Notes under the pieces: model-generated
What the model was told of the DNA's origin: nothing
The model's database searches: none
Seen by the model: only the letters and a program-made list of their open reading frames with translations
Source of the DNA: Daphnia pulex
Taxonomy: Eukaryota; Arthropoda; Branchiopoda; Diplostraca; Daphniidae
Length of the DNA stretch: 64,000 nucleotides
NCBI RefSeq assembly: GCF_021134715.1
Contig: NC_060022.1
Location: 687,001 to 751,000, forward strand
Direction: 5' to 3'
Translations under genes and position numbers: made by a program
Shown: in pieces, positions 23,208 to 35,503 of the stretch
How the letters are laid out: each line of letters starts with the position of its first letter
How positions within the stretch are numbered: the first letter of the stretch is position 1

Positions 23208-23430
23208 TAACACGTTAACAGAAAACACGATATAAAAACGTTAACAGAACACGAATTCCAAGAGAAATAAATCCATAGTCTTTATCTGTGATAGGAATAT
23301 AATCAATTAAAAATGCAAAGTAATACCCGAATATTTCCATATTTATTTAACAAACGGTAAAAACTAAATAAAAAAAGATGAAGAAATTAGGGCAAGCAGC
23401 AAAACAGCTTGAACAGCTTAGGGAATGCAG
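23208..23430. other. Gap between palindrome and aminopeptidase fragment
   Basis: AT-rich, about 220 bp, starting with repeated ACGTTAACAG motifs. No gene seen. Confidence 0.4.
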
Positions 23431-24169
23431 TTAGTCTTGGCGAGTGAATTTACGACGTGTCATTATCCCAGATTCGATAACCAAATAGACTTGTTCCAAA
23501 TTCTTCTCACCCCAGCGAATATTGTTGCGGATGACCTCCAGAATCCTGTCCGTGAAAGTTCGATTGAGTTTCTTGTCTTTATTTTCCAGGTCGGACAAAA
23601 TCCGGGACATCTTTTTCGTGACGAATAAATCACATAAAGAAAAGCGGAATTGGGTATATTTCAAACCAATCAGATGCTCAACTGAATGAACAATTTACCT
23701 CTTTCAGTTCGTCTGGTGTACTCAGAAATTTGGCGGCGGAGGTGAGAAGCTTCAAATTATCGCCAGACCTTCTAAAACCAAAACTAAAAGTCCACGTAAA
23801 TCGAAATTAAAAAAAAAAACCGACGTATTAAAATTCTAAAATTTAATGTGTTTCTACTGTCGCCCTAGGATCTCCCAGTTGGTCGCCAAAAAGTTCAACA
23901 CCATGGAACGAGCGACGTGATTTTCCGTCATTTTCTCAATGGTGGCGAACGTTTCGTGCGGGTCCTGTTCGATTGTCGGCGAAAACACGCGCGAAAGAAG
24001 CTGTTTCAAACGATCACGATCTTGACTGCAACTCATGGCCGATAAAATCTTTGTCCGCTGTGACGACCACATGTCGCAAAGACTAGCTCGCCACGCCCAG
24101 TTCCATTCTTCCTTACCACCGTAGCGAATCACCGCACACCAATTGCGCTCCAAATGTTCTGTCATTGCC
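23431..24169 (-). pseudogene. C-terminal fragment of an M1 aminopeptidase (APN/ERAP1-C domain)
   Basis: Exons 23858-24169, 23699-23771 and 23431-23610 join in frame. They read the end of the ERAP1-like C-terminal domain of M1 zinc aminopeptidases: NWCAVIRYGGKEEWNWAW, LSAMSCSQDRDRLKQLL, FLATNWEILG, and finally ILEVIRNNIRWGEKN near the C-terminus. The catalytic N-terminal part (GAMEN and HExxH) was not seen upstream on this strand. The 24169 acceptor implies a missing upstream exon, and the sequence just upstream ends in another frame with a stop (24211). It is either a truncated duplicate or the stranded end of a rearranged gene. It lies about 220 bp from the palindrome's outer edge, so the rearrangement may have removed the rest. 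Confidence 0.7.
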
Positions 24170-24210
24170 CTGAATTGTACGTAGGACCATTTTAAACGGT
24201 TCAATTCAAC

Positions 24211-24426
24211 TTAAATCATATCCAAGGATGATGGAGAACTAGAGCGACTTGGACATTTACGGTGTCTCTCCTCGAATGCCTGGTTCTTACTGAGCGCAAG
24301 TGGATTGCTCGTGTTTACATACGTGTTGTGTCGGCCATCCATAACCAACTTGAAAATGACGTCAGTTGGTAAAGGAGATTCTTGATTTGGTGGCGGTGCT
24401 TTCCTATGTGTAGCGTGGCTAGCAAT
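24211..24426 (-). other. Orphan open exon, 71 codons and stop
   Basis: After a possible acceptor (GATAG at 24427) there is an open frame of 71 codons ending at TAA 24211. It reads HRKAPPPNQESPLP, VMDGRHNTYVNTSNP and SRSSSPSSLDMI near the end. Composition looks coding (polar, Ser/Pro-rich C-terminal tail), but no upstream partner exon was found and the family is not recognised. It lies just upstream of the aminopeptidase fragment on the same strand and in a different frame. Confidence 0.3.
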
Positions 24427-25063
24427 CTATCATACTTAAAACCAGCGCTTCCGAAGACTTTACCTCCACGACAGTATACGTTTTACGAGCGTCAGTTTGT
24501 GGTTTAAAGTTCGTGAAAAAGGACTAACAGCGTTACACTTCTGTAACCACTTTTTTTTTTATAGTCTGGAGTTACGGGTAACTACTGCGCTAATATCGCC
24601 AAGGCATCGTTAATCAGTGTATAATTTTAAGTAGCAACATGATATTCATCACACCACATTACCAATAGACAAGACAAGTGGTTCAACCGGTGAGGGGGAA
24701 AAAGTTGGAAAAGGTAAACAATAAGACTGGAGAACGACTAGATCTATAACTGGCATCTTCTATACACTTTCCGAGCATGGTATGTAAAAAGACTTTTTTT
24801 TTAACGTGTCGGTGGCGTAGGCAAAACTGTACAAGTTTCATCTAGTTGAAGGTTATCGTGAGGAATTTAATGATGTGCGAAAAGCACTTTGGATCAACTT
24901 TACAGCTAAAAGATAACTATCCTTTGCCAAAAAAAAGGACAGCTTCAGTTGCCGCAGGAATGCCAATCCAGCAGGACAGGGAAATCAAAATATGAAAGAA
25001 AAACGTGAAATTGTTTCTGATTGGGTCATGACATTTTTTTAAGTATTTTTTCCATCGAGTTTG
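24427..25063. other. Intergenic and 3' UTR of the galactosyltransferase gene
   Basis: No exon recognised. The part near 25040 is probably 3' UTR of the minus-strand gene that ends at 25064. Confidence 0.4.
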
Positions 25064-26455
25064 TTACGAAGGTTTAATATCCACCAGGATGTGGATATAG
25101 AGCGGATTCATCTGTAAATCAAGGCGCTTGTACTTTAAGTTGCTTAGTCCGTCGACTTTCGAGCGTTTCGCTCCATTACGCATGACTCTGTAGCGATTGG
25201 GATTGGGCCGCGCTTTCTTGTGCGATAGCATGGTATAACGTGCGGTGCTGGGTGGGTATCGCGAGATGATCAATTTGTGATATTTTATCCGGCTCGACAT
25301 GTCGTCGTCCTCGCCACCCCAGCCCCAAAATAAATTGGAGAATCCGTTTACTTTAATAAAATGCTCGGTCGTCATCGCGCTCACTCCTCCAAACAAGCCT
25401 TCGTAAGGTAACCTTTATCAAATAACAAAGCTCAATCAATGATGTGACGACTGATTACAAGTTGGCATGGTTTATCTATAATAATACCGATATTTGAAGA
25501 CGTCAATCGCGACGGACATGTGACGTGGTTGTTCCGGACAAGAGTAGGTGTTGCGATCATCTTCCGGTAAGAGGTCTACATCGTGAAAGACGAAACACTG
25601 GAATCCATCTTGGCGTAAAGCCTCGGCAGCTCCAATGTTCATCAACATTGCGCGGTTGAACGGCGTCTCACCTTGAAATGAAAAGGACAAATTACAGCAA
25701 TTTAATTGGGAGAAGTGTTTTTAATCTATACCAGATTGTTCAACGACGAAAATGCCGTAGTCAATTTGCTGTCGTTGAAGGAACGGATGCATGTGCTGAA
25801 TAAATACTTGAAGGTGTTCCTCCCGCTTACGGTAAGGGATGATGATGGCGACTTTGTAATGAGCCTGACAATTAGGTGGATGGTATCTTCCGCCAGGCCC
25901 TAATAATGGACCATACTTTTCTTCAAACGTATTCATGGGCATCGCGACTTTGGACACGTTCATTCGCCCCACTTGAAATAGAAAACAGACCATGTTGTCA
26001 TTTGAGAAAGTACCTTGTCGAGACTTCATAATTCATAGTAAAAGTAAAATTTCGAAATAAGAAACCCGGTCGAAGAAACTCGACGAGAGAGAGAGAGAGT
26101 TATTTTAATGGTAAAACTCACCGAGTAATGGCGACACTAGAGGACACATTAAAGGCTTTCGCGTGAAATTGAGCGAGTCGGCCAACAAATCAAGCTGATA
26201 CGGATCAGAGCTGTTGCTGCTCTGAAGAGCGATCAATGTCATGTTAGCCGTGGCGGAGTAGTTGAAGTCGGTGTCGTTGTACGTTCCTGCCGCAGCGGAC
26301 AACCGAGGCGCCGTCAAATTGAAGGTGAAATAGGCCTCGTTGATTCTTCTATTTTCTTCATAGAAAACTCCGAAACCGTATTCAAAAAACACCAATACGG
26401 CCAAAGCCGTAATCGCTACTTTGTAGCAATGTGTCCGTATAAAGCCGCAGAACAT
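25064..26455 (-). CDS. Beta-1,4-galactosyltransferase family (GT7), 368 aa
   Basis: Four exons: 26122-26455, 25732-25971, 25488-25671 and 25064-25412. They join in frame to 368 aa. It is a type II Golgi membrane protein: a short cytosolic N-terminus, one membrane segment (VAITALAVLVFFEYG, about residues 12-28), a lumenal stem with N-glycosylation sequons, then the GT7 catalytic domain. Family motifs visible: IIPYRKREEHL, FNRAMLMNIG, the metal-binding FHDVDLLPEDDRN, and the donor/acceptor loop WGWGGEDDD. The family transfers galactose (or GalNAc in many invertebrate members) from UDP-sugar to GlcNAc or Glc. Which sugar this member uses cannot be told from these motifs. Length is normal for the family. 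The ATG at 26455 is the first in frame before the membrane segment. Confidence 0.93.
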
Positions 26456-29039
26456 GGCGTCGATATTTACATCTGATGTAGCCAGGTTCCAAAACCATTA
26501 AAGGAGAAAAGGAGCTAGTAAAGTAGAAACATGGCCAACGTCGTCGCCAACTTCCTGAGTCACTTGGCACCACAATGGATGGTGACGTTTGTCCCTTATC
26601 TGACTATCGATGCTATCAAGTAGAAAAAAACGGGAGATTCGGCGACTTCAGCTCAATTTGCAAATCAATAGAGCCAGAGATCGATTAAATCTATAAATGC
26701 AGAGTCTAGGAGATAGAGGCCGAAGAGCCGATGCTGAAAGAACACGTTCAATTCTCACAGCCGGTAGAATCCTGATGGCACCTAACTGACGCAATCATGG
26801 CAAGTCACGAACTACCGCATCATCTGTGAAAAAAAAAAGATGGAATAAAATAATAATAAAAGAATGACAATACAACACAAACATGGCGACAGAGAAGACG
26901 GTCAGTTTTCAAAATCTTAAGCACGTCGGCAAAAAGCTGCAACAGTATACCGTTGGTCGGTGGTTTCTATGACAACGAGCAAGCCTCTTTCAGCCTAGAC
27001 GTTTAGGGAAGCTGAAGTATTCAATGTACTGTAAAACTGAACTAGACTTTATCACACAGACTGTATTGAAAACTATGTTTACCGTTGATAACGATAAGAT
27101 ATACCATCTTTAAAAACACACAGCACAGATTGTTCTTTCTATTTCATTTGCTGTATTGACAGCAATTCAGTGTGTGTACGCCGTATGACAGGCAGTCGAG
27201 CGATATGGACGATGAACGGATGAACGAATCGATAAGCTGTTTTACCATGCACAACAGAGGTTTCACGAACGTAAGTTGAATTAAGCCGGGATAGCTGGCT
27301 AAATCTAGACTTTAACGACTACGACTAACTCGAAGAAGAAACGATGCCCAACACATATATACACAAACACACATACAGTTTACATTTGTGCAGTTACACA
27401 AGTGACGTGCTCGCCCCTGTACGACGCCTTTCGGTACTTTCCCTGTCAAACACACCTAACCCACTAACATCCTTCGTGAGAAAAAAATCCGCCCCTTTCT
27501 CCTCGACTGGTTCTGTCAGAGTACACACGTACGTAACCGAGGCCTAACACCAATATTCCATTTTGATATTCAACACCAAAAAATCTGAGGTGCTCCCAGG
27601 CCGGGTCTAATTACGAACTTCACACAAATTACCTTAGCTGTACAGGATCTGATTTGATGAATCCGTAAAACACATGGGGCAGAGTTAAGAAAGCTATACA
27701 ATATGTATGACAGGTAGCTCGTTCACCTGCTTTCACTCTTAACAACAGTCCCAGAACAACTGTTTTGTGTCACTTTTACCACTTTCTGAAGAGTTTCTCT
27801 GCAAGCAAACAGCTGATCGAACACAGCCATCTAGCGGCTAAGAGTTGCAATAAAAATGTAAAAATACCTTACGCAAGGCACGACACGGTACGAATAAAAA
27901 AGAGTTTAAACTTTAAACCAAATAAATACGTTGAAATATAATGATATTAAATAGTATTAAAAATACAATACATAAAAAAATATTTTTGGGGTTTCCTGCT
28001 ACATATTTCATGAGAAAAACCCAAAAAAAAGTCTGAAATAAAATAGATAAAAACACATTTGACATTCCGAGATAATTTCCCAACATTGGTAATCGAAACA
28101 GCAGGAAGCAAAATTTCGAAACCGTGCATTGTGCCGGATTATTTTCCTTAAAGACGCCAAAATGCTAACTGATTCAAATGAGGACGAAATAACCGAAAAA
28201 TGGTCTTGTAGTTTATTCCTAAATCATCACTGTTATACACTCATTTGTTGGGCGAGGTTCGCATCTAATTAGTTAAAAGTTTAGATATGAGTAAGTTGAA
28301 CAGACACGAAAGGATGGGAGTCAAAACACAGTGGGGGGGGGGGGGGGTGTACAGAAGCTACATTATATGCTAATTATTAATGGGAAGAGGGCAAGATTCG
28401 ATGCGAACAGGTTCAATCAGGTAAATAAAGAAGAGTGAACTTGCACATTGACAGAGAATACATGAAAAGATATGAAACGAAAGCAGAAATACACGAAAGC
28501 CCAGCTCCTGGCTGATGAATGAAGAAGAAGAAGAAGAAAAAAAAATGACGCTCAACTGTACAAATATTTGTTAAAGGGGTGTGTTGTCTTTTCTTTTTCT
28601 TTACTTTATTTTATAGAGGGAAATGGACGAGAAGGTAAGGGGGAAACAAGTGACTAACACTGCTGATAGTGTGTGTGTGTGTGTGTATTCTTCAAGGAAA
28701 TGCGATTGTTTTGTGCCATTTAGGAGATTTGGAATTTATGCTGGGAGGCCACGAAGATTGGATTTAACAACGCAATCGACAACCCATCGCCTTAAGTTTG
28801 TTGTTGTGTTTTCGCAAAATTGGTGAGTCTAAATATCATCTGCTCAATGGCGTTTATTTCTGTCTCATTCATGTCTCGTGGAAAAATGCATCATTCCACT
28901 CTTCTTCTTTCCATTCAAGTCCAAATGGAGGTTAATTGCACCAGAACGGAGCACCGTGTAAGGTATACAATCATCAAGCACTTGTGTTACAAAAGATCCA
29001 AAAATTAGTTGTGAACCGATAACCCACAAGAAGATATAT
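26456..29039. other. Long intergenic region with simple repeats
   Basis: About 2.6 kb between the galactosyltransferase and WAVE genes, holding the 5' flank of the former and the 3' UTR of the latter. Simple repeats seen: a GA run near 26085, a G tract (28332-28347) and a TG repeat (about 28669-28686). Short open frames have no splice or family support. Confidence 0.4.
28332..28347. repeat. Poly-G tract
   Basis: An uninterrupted run of about 16 G on the plus strand, followed by TGT. It could form a G-quadruplex or polymerase pause; length may be unreliable in an assembly. Confidence 0.8.
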
Positions 29040-32000
29040 TTAATCATACCTGGTCTCATCATCCCAATCTGACCCAGAACCAGAGTCAGAACCTGACTCG
29101 GAATCAGAAATCTCCATAGCCACTCGACGGGCTAGAATAGAGGCGACATCGTGAAGAGCATCCATTCGACCCTTTTCACCTTGCTGTTGCTGTCCCTTCT
29201 CTACTTTACGTAACGATATACCTACAAAAAAAAAAAGAGTAAACCAGTTTTTAGTTTCGTTTTGAGTCAATAACCGACTCAAATTTAAATTACCATCTCG
29301 AATGGCCTTAAGAAGGTCACTCCGTCCATCAAGCGCTGGAACAGGAATAGGAGGTCCACGGGGGGTCAATTTGGCCGCTTGCAACAACAGAGGCGATGAT
29401 TGAATCGCTTCAACCACTCCCCTTCCTGGTGATCCTTTGGGCGGCGAAGTGCTCGACAATTTGTTGATATCGCCATTAGCCACAACGTGACCATTGTCAC
29501 GCGGTGGGCTGCTGAGTGGCATCGGCGGCGGCGGTGGCGGCGGTGGAGGAGCCATTCGCATGTCGGGCGGGGCGGTATCAGGAAGCGGAGGAGGCGGTGG
29601 GAGCGGCAAATCAGATTCGGAAGAGCTTTCGCGGCTCTCACGCGGTGGCATCAGCATAGCGGAAGGTGGCAGAGGTGGTGGTGGAGGAGGAGGAGGAGTG
29701 CTTGATGGAGGACCCGAGTTGACCATGACGGACGAGATGTACGGCGGATTGGGCAGTTGCGACAGCCTATCAGCGCTGGAATAGGTCTCTGACGGTGGTG
29801 GAGGTGGTGGCGGAAGCGATTCTCTACCCATAGTTCCAACAATGGACGTCTGATGGCTCATGCGATTTCTGGTCGGTGTCGACCCACTCTGCTGCGTCGT
29901 GTTGGGCGAGTGATTCATTTGCCTGCCGGATTCAACCAGACTGTTAGTTCATGATTATTCAATATTTTTCATCAAAGCGTAAACGGTACGACATTAAGAA
30001 GACGCAGCTTAATCAATTAAGCGTAGCAAAGCAAAGCTCGACAGACAATATGAACAAATGATGAGACGACAAATTCGTGATGTAACGAGATCAATAAAGT
30101 GACACTGGAGTAATAATGAGTGAGTTATCTACAGTATCTCTTCTATTGGGTTATTTGGTTAGTTTACCCGGGTGGGGCTGGTGGAGGCTGCGTGGGCCTT
30201 CCTGATGTGGTCCGTTGCAACGTCCGGTTGTGGTGATTCATCATTCCAGGGCCATAGTGACTGGATGCTGCGGCAGCTGCGTGCTGGTGATATTGTGCCT
30301 GATGATGCAGTTGCTGCTGCTGCTGCTGCTGAAGCTGCAGCAGCGAATCGGCAGTGTAAGGCGGAGGCGGATACTGCGGGTAGCCGTCGTCGTAAGGCGG
30401 AGGCGGCAGAGAAATTCCGGCAGGTCTGTAAAAAGCGTCGGACGCCAGCGACAGATGGAGACAAGCCATGAAGCGACAACATTTTTAAAATGTGAAATTC
30501 CAAGCACACGATAGAGGCAAAGAGACCGATGACAATTGTTGGGAACAAATAAAATTGACGCCAACACCCTCTCACACGTTGACAACATCAATTTCATTTG
30601 ACAGACAGCCAACAAAAGTAAAAAAACGTGTGATTTAACCGACCTGTACACATTGTCTTGCGGATTACGCGAGTTCCTGGATGCGTAGATGGCCTCTTCG
30701 CTAGGGTAATTACGTTTCACTTCAATGCTGTTAGGGCGCGGGGGCCGTGATGTTGAACTGGGATCCGGTAACATGGTTCCATCCTCCAAATACAACGCCT
30801 GTGAAATTTAATTTGGCAAGACCACATTGGCAAAAGGCATTAGGAAAATAGTTGACAATTGTTTTGTACGGGCAGTATTACCTGAGGCGACTGATACAGC
30901 GCGTTCTGTGGGCTAATGTACTCGCCCTTGTTAATGGCCAGCTCACGGTGCTTTTCCCGAGTGTTGTGCGGTTGCCGGACCCGTTTCTTGTGGCGACCGC
31001 CTCCGCTGCTTCCGCCTCCGCCACCACCGCCGCCATCATTTCTGCCTCGATGCGGCTGTGAAACGGTACAAAATATCAGTTGTTGATCGCACAACATTTC
31101 AAAGCAAAAAAGAAAAAAAGAAAAAGAAAAAAAGGAAATTCGACGGTAGATGTGGGTTGAAAAGAGAACTTGCCTCGGACGGAGTGCCATCCGCATACTG
31201 AGAAGCATGTTCAAAGTCAAAATAATGATTTTTGTCGTTTTTTTTATTTAGTGTTACAGTTGTTTTGAAACCACAAGACAGCAATGATTTCTATTCGATA
31301 CTAATGCTAATGGCCAAACATTTGGATGTTGTAGCTCGTAAAAAATAAACGAGGGAAAGTACAGAATTATTCATTAACCTAATTTTAAGCTTGAATGATT
31401 CCATAACAGGAAAAATAAAACATTTTCTGTCTGTTATGTTTAGGACGTTATTGCAGAAAATATGTTACAGATATATAGCCCTCCCTCCGCTGTTACTAAA
31501 CGTGCGTTCCGCTGAGAACGGTCTGAGAATTCACGAACGTCACCGACCCAGATCGTTTATCGACTCTTCATCATTTCCCCCCTCAAGAAAAGAAAAAAAT
31601 TCTAATAAAGCAAAGAATGAACCGTTTATACGGCCCTCATTATTCCAACGACAAGATACATGTCGACCGGTTGGTGGAGGTTGAGTGGCAGGTGAATGTA
31701 AATTGGCAAGAGACCGGCTTTCTCTCTCTAGGTCACAATTGTATTTAAAATGAAAGACGAAATAAATGTCTATACCTTGCGTCCCTTGTCGTTGAGGATG
31801 CGCTCAGTGTCTTTGAGCATCTCCTGTCGCCACAAGTCAAAGAAGTAATCCGGGTCCGTGTAGAATTTGAGCCCGTCCTTTCCATCGTCCCTAAAAAAGG
31901 CAAAAGAGATATCATCATCAGAATATTTTAAATACCAGTTTGAGCTGAGAAACTGAAAAAAAGTTCATTGGAATAATATGGACCAGGTTGTCGGAACGGC

Positions 32001-34879
32001 GGTCGTAAAGGACGTTTGAAGGGGAGCTCGATGTGGGCTAACTTTGCGAAAGGCACGTCGGAATGTCGACGTCACGGCAGCCCAGCGTTTGACTCGTTGA
32101 ATCAAATCGCTGGCTATGCTGCCACCCCGGCTAAGCGTACGAGATTTGTTACATTCCTGTTGTCCACCAATTCCAACGTCCGGACGAACATCGGTAAATT
32201 CTCCGCCATGCCTGCCGCGGACTAACGGTGGCGGGGTAACTTTGACGGCCTGCAGAGAAACGGATCGCTGGAGACGACGCCGGCGGATGGGTGGAATGGG
32301 CTTTGCGGCTTCGATCGAGGATGTCGGAGGGGTTTCGATAACGGGCAAATCTGGGAGAACTGTATCATCTTCCTTTTCCACATCGACTTCAGCTAACCGC
32401 TTTTCGAGAAACTGCAGAAACTCATCAGTCAACCCTTCGATGGCACTGGTTTCCTTTGGTGGCTCTGCTTCCGCCGGCTCTGCTTCCGGCGGAGAGAGCG
32501 GAAAGAATTGGTCCTCCAGACCGAAAACCCACGAATCGCCTTGTTGTTGGTGTTGCGGCTGGATCGCCTGCCAATGGTACAGGCCCTCCTCTCCAAACCA
32601 GCAACAATTAGAGCTTCCGGCGTTTCGCTTATTATCGTCCGGATGGATCTGGGTCGATGGGCACAAACTGCAAGACATCACTCATTCACTCACTCAAGGC
32701 AGACTAGATTAAAGATGTGATTCAATTTCTTTCATTTCGCTTCCGCACATCCTCGGTATCAAAAACGCATCTGGGTCACCAACTTCTTTCGTCGTCGTCG
32801 GTCCAGTTCAATTGACCGACAAAAGTGTACAACAGGTGGCTCGGCGAACTTGCGTGCGTCCAGGTCTCACGGACGCCTTTTCTCAAGAGAAATTACGAGT
32901 AAATCGCGTCATAAAACGCCGAGTCTCTGGCACCGAGGACACAACCACCACATAAAAGCTAATCGCGATCCCTCCCCGCTGGGTTCTTGTTCGATATCCG
33001 TTTCGTAATGCCTTTTCGCTCGATTTCGCTTTAGGTTTCTCAATTTCGGGCAAAGATACACACGACACTGATTGCTTGTCCTTTTCCTTCACTGCTAGTA
33101 GTGGTAGATAATAGATGTCACACAGGACTTGCGAGTGGGACCAATCCGCTCGGCACGGCTGAAGACGATCGACTGAAGCACCGTAACAATGCGACCAATC
33201 GACGACTACAAGAACGGAAAGAGAGAGAAAGAAAAAACAAACTAACTAGAGATGGGAGGAGACCAAACATAACACGCCAGCTGGACTCGCGTAACAGCGC
33301 ATTTCTTCTCGGAGAACGGATTGGGTGGTGGTGTATTAGGTTTGTAGGTTGCTCCGGTTCAACTAGTAACTCCCGCAGGCACACTGGACCGGTCCGTGAA
33401 ATTTTTTTTTGGCCATAGCCACCCAGTCCAGTCCGGTCTGGACGACAAACGGGAGGATGCGGCAGAAACACCTATAATATTTTGCGTTTTGGGAATGAGG
33501 ACGAGACGGTTTTCCCTACCGGTATCCGCGGACTCGTCATACGCAAAACCAGTCCCATCTGGCAGCCATTCCATCAATTTACAAGAACCTTACACGAGGC
33601 GATTGCTTTACACACACACACACGAAAAAGAAAAGGGTAATAATAACAATAACACGTTGCTCGGACAACGACGTACTAGAGTCCCGAGTCCAACGCCCGG
33701 TTGGATAGTTGTTGGCCGGCAATGCAATCTGACTCGCATCCCGCCGGCAATGAGGCATCTATTATACATTCACACTGGCATACGCCCTGGTCGATATGAG
33801 ATTCCCCAGTCGGGCGTTAATAGAAACACAGAGCTCAAGGCCCGGCTACCGCGCCCTGGCTGCTCGCTCGCCTAACAAGTCGTCATAATCGAATCAACCT
33901 CCATTCGCTTCCCCCCTTATTATTATTATTTCTTTTTTTTTCTCTCTCTCTCAATATAGAACTTTCTCACCATCTCTATAGCACCAAGGAGAGAGAGAGA
34001 GACTTGGTGGCCGCAAGTGCTTTTAGATTACGGCAAAGCTGCAGGGGGAAAAAACATGATTCCACTCGACTGACGACGGCCGTTCGGAAATCTCACCAAC
34101 CGGCCGGTGTATCTCCCACAAGATAATACAACGCCGATACTCCCATCTTTTCGCTTTATCCCTCGCCTCGTTCACACGGACGATTTGCTAGCATAAGCGT
34201 AACCAACTTCCGGCTAGCGTATGCCCTGTACGCGTCCTGCAGCCATACCTCACGATTTGCGCCAACGATTCTTAACAAACGTATTAACAGCATTGGCTAT
34301 TACGTGTGATTTCATTATCTGGAATGATGACATTGCCAAGTTGGTCACGTTCTGCTTTATGGTCGGAGGCCTCGTGACCCCCTGCTGAGATTTCGGCTCC
34401 CGGCTAGGGTTCTATACATGCTAAAAATATCAAAGTAGTCATTATGCTTACCGGTATACATTGAGCTTGTCCAGAGGTGGGGGTTTATCACAGTGATGGT
34501 ATGTATCTGCCATCGCTGTGGGAATAGTCAGCTTAGAGACAACCTGCTGATCGAAAACCACACTGCTTTTGAAGGCTTTGCGAAGGTGGATGTCTTGCAG
34601 TGAGACTTCCTCCACGGTGCTGTCCAGTTGAGTGACTTTGACTGCCAGTCTATCTATCCTGGCCTGTAAGCTGGAAGAACGAATATGGAGGGCCTCGGTC
34701 TCCTTGTAAAGCTCACCAAACATGTCTTCGGCATGATGGCTAAGGCTTGAGAGTTGTCGGATAATATTGGCCAATGTTCCATTGGTGACTCCTTCCAAGT
34801 CATTTGGAAGTTGGAGGTGTTCAGGCAATGTGTCCCTTGACACATAAACGGGAGAAATGACTCTTTTTGGCAGAGGCAT
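29040..34879 (-). CDS. WASF: WAVE/SCAR actin nucleation-promoting factor, 654 aa
   Basis: Eight coding exons: 34452-34879, 31776-31890, 31174-31197, 30882-31055, 30644-30798, 30168-30425, 29294-29922 and 29040-29221. They close in frame to 654 aa. Domains: the WAVE/SCAR homology domain with coiled coil (residues 1-180, [19 protein letters not shown], then [20 protein letters not shown]); a basic segment ([17 protein letters not shown]); a Gln-rich and long Pro-rich region (about 330-560, several P7-P10 runs for profilin/SH3 binding); a WH2 motif ([19 protein letters not shown]); and an acidic C-terminus with Trp ([10 protein letters not shown]) for Arp2/3. It acts in the WAVE complex downstream of Rac. 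The 24-nt third exon ends at a GC donor (GAG|GCAAGT). The first intron shown is 2.56 kb and contains another open reading frame. A 5' UTR acceptor lies just upstream of the ATG. Confidence 0.93.
31174..31197 (-). other. WASF: 24-nt microexon of WAVE with GC-AG intron
   Basis: Acceptor TTCTCAG, then eight codons (YADGTPSE), then donor GAG|GCAAGT, the classic context for a GC-AG intron. The exon is phase 0 on both sides, so skipping or including it keeps the frame. It links the SCAR homology domain to the basic region. Confidence 0.65.
31965..32678 (-). CDS. Unidentified 237-aa reading frame nested in WAVE intron
   Basis: A single open frame from ATG 32678 to TGA 31965 on the same strand as WAVE, inside its 2.56-kb intron. 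The composition looks coding: [20 protein letters not shown], an amphipathic [17 protein letters not shown], a basic phospho-site-like [12 protein letters not shown], and a basic C-terminal half. No signal peptide or membrane segment is visible and no family is recognised. A TGCAG just after the ATG could instead be an acceptor, making this an alternative internal exon of WAVE; it might also splice further 3'. The region upstream (32.7-34.4 kb) has no recognised exon. Confidence 0.45.
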   Translation of the reverse strand: MSCSLCPSTQIHPDDNKRNAGSSNCCWFGEEGLYHWQAIQPQHQQQGDSWVFGLEDQFFPLSPPEAEPAEAEPPKETSAIEGLTDEFLQFLEKRLAEVDVEKEDDTVLPDLPVIETPPTSSIEAAKPIPPIRRRRLQRSVSLQAVKVTPPPLVRGRHGGEFTDVRPDVGIGGQQECNKSRTLSRGGSIASDLIQRVKRWAAVTSTFRRAFRKVSPHRAPLQTSFTTAVPTTWSILFQ

Positions 34880-35503
34880 TTTAAATCACTTCCTAAAAGA
34901 TTACAGATGGTTTAGTTCTTTGGGATAACTTGTCATAATCACTACACCCTAGACCCTACACTTGCAATATCTGATTTTAACACTCTTATCATGTTGTTAC
35001 TATAAATACTTGCACAGCTATTTACAACAGCTAAATAACTGTTTTTTTTTCTTCTAAAATTACACACCCAACCGTAATCAGTCGTAAATACAAACTAGCG
35101 TTTGACACCTAGAATGACGCATTTTCCTTCAAAACAACTTGAACGCAAAGCAACGTCAAAACCCACTGGTTGGTAAGAATTTGAAAGCGTGACATACCTA
35201 TCGTTCTATCCCGACGGAATTGCAATATTTCATCGTTTTAATCACTCCAAAGTATGAAAAACATCAAAAACAACATACACGCCCACAAGATGCTAGCCCA
35301 CCAAGCAAAGAGGACTAACACTAATCTCTAAATTTTGGCAGTGCAATGATGGCGTGTCGGCGTTGCCAAGCCACCAAAAAGAGAAGCATCGTTTGAAAAA
35401 AATAAAATAAAATCTTCACGCACGCAGGAAAATTACAAATATGTTTTATACTTTATTGAAATGGTTTTTCTTTTTCCCTACAATTAAGTACATTCATTTT
35501 AAA
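34880..35503. other. WAVE 5' UTR/promoter and NDUFAF4 3' UTR
   Basis: Gap between two minus-strand genes. A TTTTAG acceptor lies a few bases upstream of the WAVE ATG, so a non-coding first exon is likely in this gap or beyond. Near 35455 the sequence becomes the 3' UTR of NDUFAF4. No other gene seen. Confidence 0.4.

Noticed and set aside
33101-33875. Two plus-strand open frames of 105 and 159 codons in the WAVE 5' intron
   Set aside because: Low-complexity CA-rich codons, no recognisable domain, no convincing splice sites, and location inside an intron of a minus-strand gene.
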